The notes beneath the pieces were generated by a model. It searched no databases. It was not told the origin of the DNA and saw only the letters and a list, made by a program, of their open reading frames with translations. From Mycobacterium asiaticum (GTDB lineage: Bacteria; Actinomycetota; Actinomycetes; Mycobacteriales; Mycobacteriaceae), in assembly GCF_001673315.1 (NCBI RefSeq), contig NZ_LZLQ01000124.1:1-64000 (forward strand): 64,000 bases of DNA. Direction: 5' to 3'. The position numbers and the translations under genes were made by a program. This document shows positions 59,629-64,000 of this stretch, piece after piece. The stretch's first letter is position 1. The number at the start of each line of letters is the position of its first letter.

Positions 59629-61458
59629 CTACGCCGCTTCTGGCAAGGGGTGCTTTTGTTCCTCCACCCGTTTCGGCTTGGTCACCTCGGAATTGATCCG
59701 CCCGGCACCCCAGGTCAGGCCGGCGATCACCATCAGCGTGAAGATCAGCACCAAAATGGAGCCGACGGTGAACAGCCACTCGGGGGCGCTCGGGTCGCGT
59801 TCGCGCTGCAGGATGGTGTTCTCCAGGACGAACGGGCGGGTGATCACGGGCTGGGCCGGAACTTCGGGAGCCGGAATCGCCTCGTCGGCCGGTTCGTAGA
59901 TCGGCACCGCGGTCATGGTGTACCCGTCCTGCACCCGCAGCAGCGTCTTCCAGGAACCCCAAACCGGGATCGGTTCGGTGGTGCGGTAGTGCCCTGGACC
60001 GACCCGCTCGAGGCGGTCGATCAACAGACCGCGGTTGTTCTCCATCTTCCCCTGCCAGGACGTGATAGACACCCAGTCGGGATCGTCCTTGATCAGATCC
60101 GGAGGGTTGATCTGAACGTCCGCCGATACCATGCGCTTCCCGGGCTCGCTAGGCAGTTCGCTCAGCTTGATGGTGGCGGTGTTTTTGCTGGGGATGACGA
60201 TGTGCAGACCGTTGGCCACCGCACCGCCGATTACCACTACCGTCGCGGCGACAAGTGAAATGCCGATGGCCCGGCGCGGCAAGCGCTGTCCAGTGAGCAC
60301 CATCCCGGTCATTGCGCCGCAGACGCCCATCATCACTGCGACCGGCACCGCCATCGCCAATCCCTCGCCCCACATGCTGGTGGGCCAAGGGTAGTGGTAG
60401 ACGGCTCCGATCCACAGTGACTCGAGCCAGAGACCGATGGTGCCCACCAGCAGGCCGGTGACGGCGCCGAAGACGATCGGTCGCTTGAACAGTGGGGTGA
60501 GTGCCATGATCTCGACCACCAGCGCGGGCCCGAGATACAGCGGGAACCAGTTCAGAGGCGCGCCCAGGATGGGCCCGACGGTGAAAGCGACGGCGCCGCG
60601 CAGCACGATGGCGAACAGAGCTGCCCCGACTGCCGCGCCCTTGCCGAGTGTCATGCGGGCGACAATCAGTCCCAGCGCGGCGACGCCGGCGATCATCATC
60701 GGATGGAAGGCCAGGCGGAATTGCTGGACACCGAAGTCGTATTCGATCTGGTAGACCGACAGACCGATCAGAAGTCCGCCGCAGGACAGGTAACGCAAGA
60801 ACTTGACGAAGGGCTTCTCGGGTGGAGCGTCGGGCAGCGCACGCCCGCCTTCGTATTCGAGCATCAGCACCGCGAACAACGACAGCCCTGCGCCGCCGAT
60901 CATCATCAGGTGGGTGGGGCCCCACAAGGTGACGTCCTGGCCGAAGATCCGGTGCCAGATGTCATCGAGGGGGAAGCCGAACAGCGCATACATTCCGCAC
61001 CCAGCCATCAACACGCCGCCCACCGGGGCGTGCCAGTTATCGGTGATGCGGACCGCCGCGGGACCGGGCTCGTTGAAGGGCAGCGCGATGGCGATCATGC
61101 CGCCGAGGAAGATTCCGAACAGACCGATGATGATGAAGTAGTGCGCGGGGTTGGCCAGCGGACCGGGATCGCGCCCTTCACCGATATGCCAGCTGACATC
61201 CCAGATAAAGCCGAACAGCGCGCAGATGATCGACGTGGTGTACACCAGGACCGGCAGCGCTACCCAGGACGGGCGCCTGAACTTGACACCCAGCCAGTCC
61301 GCGAACTTCTCCAGCCACATGATTCGACGGGTGCGGTGCGCCCAGCCGATGGCCAGCATGATCAGCGTGATGATCAGCGCCGCGACCGAAAGCCCGATTA
61401 CCTGACTCAGTTCGGCACCGCCAGCTGCAGGCGCCTCCGCAACCACTGACAAATCCAC
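59629..61458 (-). CDS. His-rich polytopic membrane protein with an outer domain, cupredoxin operon
   Basis: This 609-residue protein has about eleven hydrophobic spans, an extracytoplasmic domain of about 150 residues near the C-terminus (from KNTATIKLSELPSEPGKRMV to RPFVLEN), and a last span (ILVLIFTLMVIAGLTWGAG). Paired histidines lie at membrane edges: FIWDVSWHIGEGRDP, NPAHYF, TDNWHAPVGG, DDIWHRIFG, GPTHLMM and AFHPMM. They suggest metal or haem binding, but it does not match haem-copper oxidase motifs that I know. The GTG at 61458 is chosen because GGAGG lies eight bases upstream; a GTG at 61482 is also in frame. Function unknown. Confidence 0.85.
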   Translation of the reverse strand: MDLSVVAEAPAAGGAELSQVIGLSVAALIITLIMLAIGWAHRTRRIMWLEKFADWLGVKFRRPSWVALPVLVYTTSIICALFGFIWDVSWHIGEGRDPGPLANPAHYFIIIGLFGIFLGGMIAIALPFNEPGPAAVRITDNWHAPVGGVLMAGCGMYALFGFPLDDIWHRIFGQDVTLWGPTHLMMIGGAGLSLFAVLMLEYEGGRALPDAPPEKPFVKFLRYLSCGGLLIGLSVYQIEYDFGVQQFRLAFHPMMIAGVAALGLIVARMTLGKGAAVGAALFAIVLRGAVAFTVGPILGAPLNWFPLYLGPALVVEIMALTPLFKRPIVFGAVTGLLVGTIGLWLESLWIGAVYHYPWPTSMWGEGLAMAVPVAVMMGVCGAMTGMVLTGQRLPRRAIGISLVAATVVVIGGAVANGLHIVIPSKNTATIKLSELPSEPGKRMVSADVQINPPDLIKDDPDWVSITSWQGKMENNRGLLIDRLERVGPGHYRTTEPIPVWGSWKTLLRVQDGYTMTAVPIYEPADEAIPAPEVPAQPVITRPFVLENTILQRERDPSAPEWLFTVGSILVLIFTLMVIAGLTWGAGRINSEVTKPKRVEEQKHPLPEAA

Positions 61459-61524
61459 CGCGATCGCCTCCCGTTTGCGCACGGCCGACTAGGACGAACC
61501 TGTTATGCCCACATGAGGCGCCGG

Positions 61525-61668
61525 TCAATCCTGCTTTTTGCTGGAGCTTTTTCGGTTACGCATCGCAATGTAGAGCACCACACCGACAACAATCACGGCC
61601 GGCGTCAACGCCGGTATCGCCAGCCAAACACCGTGGTCGGCCAGATACTCGACATGCAGTTCGGTCAT
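61525..61668 (-). CDS. 47-residue single-span membrane peptide, first gene of the cupredoxin operon
   Basis: The peptide is MTELHVEYLADHGVW, then one membrane span (LTPAVIVVGVVLYIAM), then a basic tail (RNRKSSSKKQD). It follows the inside-positive rule with the tail in the cytoplasm. The ATG at 61668 has a TATGAG -10-like word six bases before it, so it may be leaderless. The His-rich membrane gene starts 66 bp downstream on the same strand. Small single-span subunits of this kind are common in multi-subunit membrane complexes. It is divergent from bioB. Confidence 0.7.
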   Translation of the reverse strand: MTELHVEYLADHGVWLAIPALTPAVIVVGVVLYIAMRNRKSSSKKQD

Positions 61669-61888
61669 GAGGAACTCATACCCTGCCGCACGTGATCCAA
61701 CCCGTGCAAGCCCCGTGCAGGCCGAGCACGGCCAGACCGCTGGTCGGATGCCCGCGGCGCATCCGTCGTCCTAGGGACCGTTACCCTGACCTGAACGCTT
61801 TTCCATCCGAGCCGCCGTCAGAAACGCGGCCAGAGACGCAGATTGCGGCCGCAACGCGCGCCTGCGATCAAGAAGCAGGGAGTACCTG
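61669..61888. promoter_or_regulatory. Divergent region between the cupredoxin operon and bioB
   Basis: Toward bioB there is a TACCCT -10 candidate at 61782-61787, then TGAACGCTTTTC (61792-61803), a possible BioQ half-site resembling the one before bioA. The bioB ribosome site is AGGGAG seven bases before its GTG. No other gene is seen. Confidence 0.4.
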
Positions 61889-62938
61889 GTGACCCAAGCG
61901 CCAACTCGACCGACCAGCGACGCCGGCATCGATGGCGCCGGCGACGGTGACATTCTTGCGGTGGCCCGCGAGCAGGTGCTGGAGCGCGGCGAGGGACTGA
62001 GCAAGGATCAGGTGCTGGCGATCCTGCAGCTAAGCGATGACCGGCTTGAGGAGCTGCTGGCGCTGGCCCACGACGTGCGGATGCGCTGGTGCGGTCCCGA
62101 GGTCGAGGTCGAGGGCATCATCAGTCTCAAGACCGGGGGCTGCCCCGAGGATTGCCACTTCTGCTCCCAGTCCGGGTTGTTCCAGTCCCCGGTGCGAAGC
62201 GCGTGGCTCGACATACCCAGCCTGGTCGAGGCAGCCAAACAAACCGCCAAGTCCGGTGCGACGGAGTTCTGCATCGTTGCCGCAGTCCGCGGACCCGACG
62301 AACGGTTGCTTGCCCAGGTCGCCGCCGGCATCGAGGCGATCCGCAACGAGGTCGACATCCAGATCGCCTGCTCGCTGGGCATGCTAACGGCCGATCAGGT
62401 GGATCGGCTGGCTGAAATGGGTGTGCACCGCTACAACCACAACCTGGAGACCGCCCGCTCGTTCTTCACCAACGTCGTCACCACCCACACCTGGGAAGAA
62501 CGCTGGCAGACCCTGTCGATGGTGCGCGAAGCCGGCATGGAGGTGTGCTGCGGCGGGATTCTGGGCATGGGCGAGACGCTGGAACAGCGCGCGGAATTCG
62601 CCGCCGACCTGGCCGCGCTCGATCCCGACGAGGTCCCGCTGAACTTCCTCAACCCCCGGCCGGGCACCCCGTTCGGCGACCTGGAGGTGTTGCCGGCCAG
62701 CGAAGCCCTGAAGGCGGTCGCCGCGTTCCGCCTGGCGTTGCCGCGGACCATGTTGCGTTTCGCGGGCGGCCGCGAGATCACGCTGGGCGACCTCGGCGCC
62801 AAGCAGGGGATCCTGGGCGGCATCAACGCCGTCATCGTCGGCAACTACCTGACCACTCTCGGCCGGCCCGCCGAGGCGGATCTGGAGCTGCTGGAGGATC
62901 TGCAGATGCCGATCAAGGCGTTGAACGCCAGCCTCTGA
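61889..62938 (+). CDS. bioB: Biotin synthase
   Basis: This 349-residue radical-SAM enzyme inserts sulphur into dethiobiotin. The iron-sulphur motif is GGCPEDCHFCSQSG, and ALDPDEVPLNFLNPRPGTP and FAGGREITLGD are family blocks. The start is GTG at 61889 with AGGGAG upstream. The next gene, bsaP, starts 15 bases after the stop. Mycobacterial BioB has been reported to need that small partner for activity. Confidence 0.97.
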   Translation: MTQAPTRPTSDAGIDGAGDGDILAVAREQVLERGEGLSKDQVLAILQLSDDRLEELLALAHDVRMRWCGPEVEVEGIISLKTGGCPEDCHFCSQSGLFQSPVRSAWLDIPSLVEAAKQTAKSGATEFCIVAAVRGPDERLLAQVAAGIEAIRNEVDIQIACSLGMLTADQVDRLAEMGVHRYNHNLETARSFFTNVVTTHTWEERWQTLSMVREAGMEVCCGGILGMGETLEQRAEFAADLAALDPDEVPLNFLNPRPGTPFGDLEVLPASEALKAVAAFRLALPRTMLRFAGGREITLGDLGAKQGILGGINAVIVGNYLTTLGRPAEADLELLEDLQMPIKALNASL

Positions 62939-62953
62939 GCCGGCCTGAAAGAG

Positions 62954-63190
62954 ATGACGATCGTGACGGGCGACATGGGCGGTCCGGTGGCTGCCGGCGT
63001 CTACAACGTCTACACAGGTGAGTTGGCGGGGAGCGCCACACCCACCGCGGCGCAGTTGGGTCTGGAGCCGCCGCGATTCTGCGCCGAGTGCGGTCGCCGG
63101 ATGATCGTGCAAGTCCGTCCCGACGGGTGGTGGGCCCGGTGTTCCCGGCACGGGCAGGTCGACTCCGCCGACCTGGAGGCGCAGCGATGA
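62954..63190 (+). CDS. bsaP: Biotin synthase auxiliary protein (Rv1590-like)
   Basis: This 78-residue protein contains a cysteine cluster, FCAECGRRMIVQVRPDGWWA followed by RCSRHG, which can hold an iron-sulphur cluster or zinc. It matches Rv1590, reported as an auxiliary protein that lets mycobacterial biotin synthase turn dethiobiotin into biotin, presumably by supplying an iron-sulphur cluster. It lies 15 bases after bioB and its stop overlaps the next start (ATGA). Assignment rests on synteny, length and the Cys pattern. Confidence 0.88.
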   Translation: MTIVTGDMGGPVAAGVYNVYTGELAGSATPTAAQLGLEPPRFCAECGRRMIVQVRPDGWWARCSRHGQVDSADLEAQR

Positions 63191-63846
63191 CCGAGCACGT
63201 CGTTTCCGAGACGCCCCCGCCGGGCCGGCCGCCCGGGCCGCGCACCTCGCGCAACCGGGCTCTCGGCATTGTGGTGCTGGTTCTGAGCGCCTGCGGTGCC
63301 CTGGTGGGCGCGCTGTGGGCGTTAATCGCACCGCCGGTCCAAGCTGTGGTGGCCATCAGCCGCAAAGGGGAGCGGGTACACGAATACCTCGGCAGCGAGT
63401 CGCAGAACTTCTTCGTGGCGCCGTTTCTGCTGCTGGGCCTACTCGGCGTGATGGCCGTGGTGGCAGCGGTGGCGGTGTGGCTGTGGCGGGATCACCGCGG
63501 GCCGGAGATGGTGGTCGCGCTCGCTGTCGGGCTGATCGGCGCCGCCGCCACGGCCGCCGGTGTGGGAGCGGCGCTGGTCCGGTTGCGTTACGGGGCGCTG
63601 GATTTCGACACCGTGGCACTGTCGGGCGGCGAACACCACCTGACATACGTCAACCAGGCGCCGCCGGTCTTCTTCGGCCATCTGCCCCTGCAGATCCTGG
63701 CCACGCTGTTATCGCCGGTCGCCGCAGGGTCGCTGATCTACGCACTGTGCGCCAGCGGCACCGTTCGGGACGACCTCGGCGCCTATCCGCCGGTCAACCG
63801 GCGGGTGGTCGTGGTGCCGTCAGTCCCACCGGCGCCAATTCCCTGA
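63187..63846 (+). CDS. DUF2567-type membrane protein (Rv1591-like)
   Basis: This 219-residue protein has a proline-rich cytoplasmic start (TPPPGRPPGPRTSRNRA) and four hydrophobic segments. The first is GIVVLVLSACGALVGALWAL; an outer loop follows, then two central spans and a last one near LATLLSPVAAGSLIYALCA. The ATG at 63187 overlaps the bsaP stop, so it is co-translated with the biotin genes. No function is known to me; a role in biotin uptake or envelope maintenance would be guesswork. Confidence 0.88.
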   Translation: MTEHVVSETPPPGRPPGPRTSRNRALGIVVLVLSACGALVGALWALIAPPVQAVVAISRKGERVHEYLGSESQNFFVAPFLLLGLLGVMAVVAAVAVWLWRDHRGPEMVVALAVGLIGAAATAAGVGAALVRLRYGALDFDTVALSGGEHHLTYVNQAPPVFFGHLPLQILATLLSPVAAGSLIYALCASGTVRDDLGAYPPVNRRVVVVPSVPPAPIP

Positions 63847-63852
63847 TTGCGA

Positions 63853-64000
63853 TCAGAGCGGGCGGCGGTGAATCTTGCGGCCTGTGATCACCTTGGCCGC
63901 GATAACACCGAGGCGCGCCATACCGACGTAGGTCACCGGGTTGAACATGGTGGGCCACTTGGTCCGGATGAGATGGTCGGTCAGCGGCCGCTCGGCGAAC
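63853..64000 (-). CDS. C-terminal part of an unidentified protein, runs off the window
   Basis: The frame is open from the window edge to the TGA at 63853-63855 and gives 48 residues containing FNPVTYVGMARLGVIAAKVI, with a basic end GRKIHRRPL. The codon usage is like that of the neighbours, so it is probably real. It lies six bases from the end of the convergent DUF2567 gene. In M. tuberculosis I recall the lipase-like Rv1592c at this place, but I cannot confirm the match from the tail alone. Confidence 0.6.
   Translation of the reverse strand, partial: FAERPLTDHLIRTKWPTMFNPVTYVGMARLGVIAAKVITGRKIHRRPL

Noticed and set aside
1..64000. CRISPR array, tRNA or rRNA genes, insertion sequences or prophage
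   Set aside because: The repeats found are short direct tandem units without spacers. I saw no tRNA cloverleaf, transposase, integrase or terminal inverted repeats of an IS.

Overview
The window is high-GC actinobacterial DNA from a non-tuberculous Mycobacterium, most likely a slow grower. The evidence is a PE-family protein, mycocerosic-type type I polyketide synthases with a PapA acyltransferase and a fatty acyl-AMP ligase, TANNNT -10 boxes sitting a few bases before start codons (leaderless genes), and a gene order that follows the M. tuberculosis Rv1527c-Rv1592c interval from memory (pks5, fadD24, Rv1531, Rv1533, Rv1535, ileS, dinX, ansA, lspA, Rv1540, lprI, Rv1543, Rv1544, Rv1546, dnaE1, plsB1, Rv1558, ilvA, treZYX, Rv1565c, ripD, Rv1567c, bioAFD, Rv1571, bioB, Rv1590, Rv1591).

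Layout. 1-13.6 kb: a cell-envelope polyketide locus, with two pks5-like PKS genes flanking a pap gene on the minus strand, a divergent fadD, and two oxidoreductase-type genes. 13.7-17.9 kb: two RNA-controlled units, an M-box (Mg2+) leader with a terminator, a small upstream ORF and an Rv1535-like gene, then a translational T-box before ileS. 17.9-27.1 kb: a PE gene, dinX, ansA, lspA, a pseudouridine synthase, a methyltransferase coupled to lprI, and two SDR genes. 27.1-32.5 kb: three overlapping PknD-like genes (Ser/Thr kinase, membrane segment, NHL propeller); the last has lost the ATP-binding lobe and the catalytic residues. 32.6-43.8 kb: a START-like protein, dnaE1, two regulator/flavoprotein pairs (MerR and MocR), plsB1, a deazaflavin-type nitroreductase and ilvA. 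44-50.2 kb: the treX-treY-treZ operon, which makes trehalose from glycogen. 50.2-54.2 kb: an acyltransferase/SGNH protein, the catalytically dead NlpC/P60 protein RipD with a long Gln-Pro tail, and a membrane protein. 54.2-64 kb: biotin synthesis in two blocks (bioA-bioF-bioD plus a 2H phosphoesterase; bioB-bsaP-DUF2567). Between the blocks lies a four-gene minus-strand operon: a 47-residue membrane peptide, a His-rich polytopic protein, a cupredoxin-like lipoprotein and a second polytopic protein. I cannot tie it to any known pathway.

The best candidates for undescribed biology are the cupredoxin/membrane operon, the kinase-kinase-pseudokinase operon, and the 25-codon ORF with a near-perfect Shine-Dalgarno placed between the M-box terminator and its gene. 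Many genes also carry short tandem repeats, some in frame (21 bp in the PKS DH domain, 9 bp in ansA, 39 bp in the PE gene). Comparisons with other species are from memory; no search was run.
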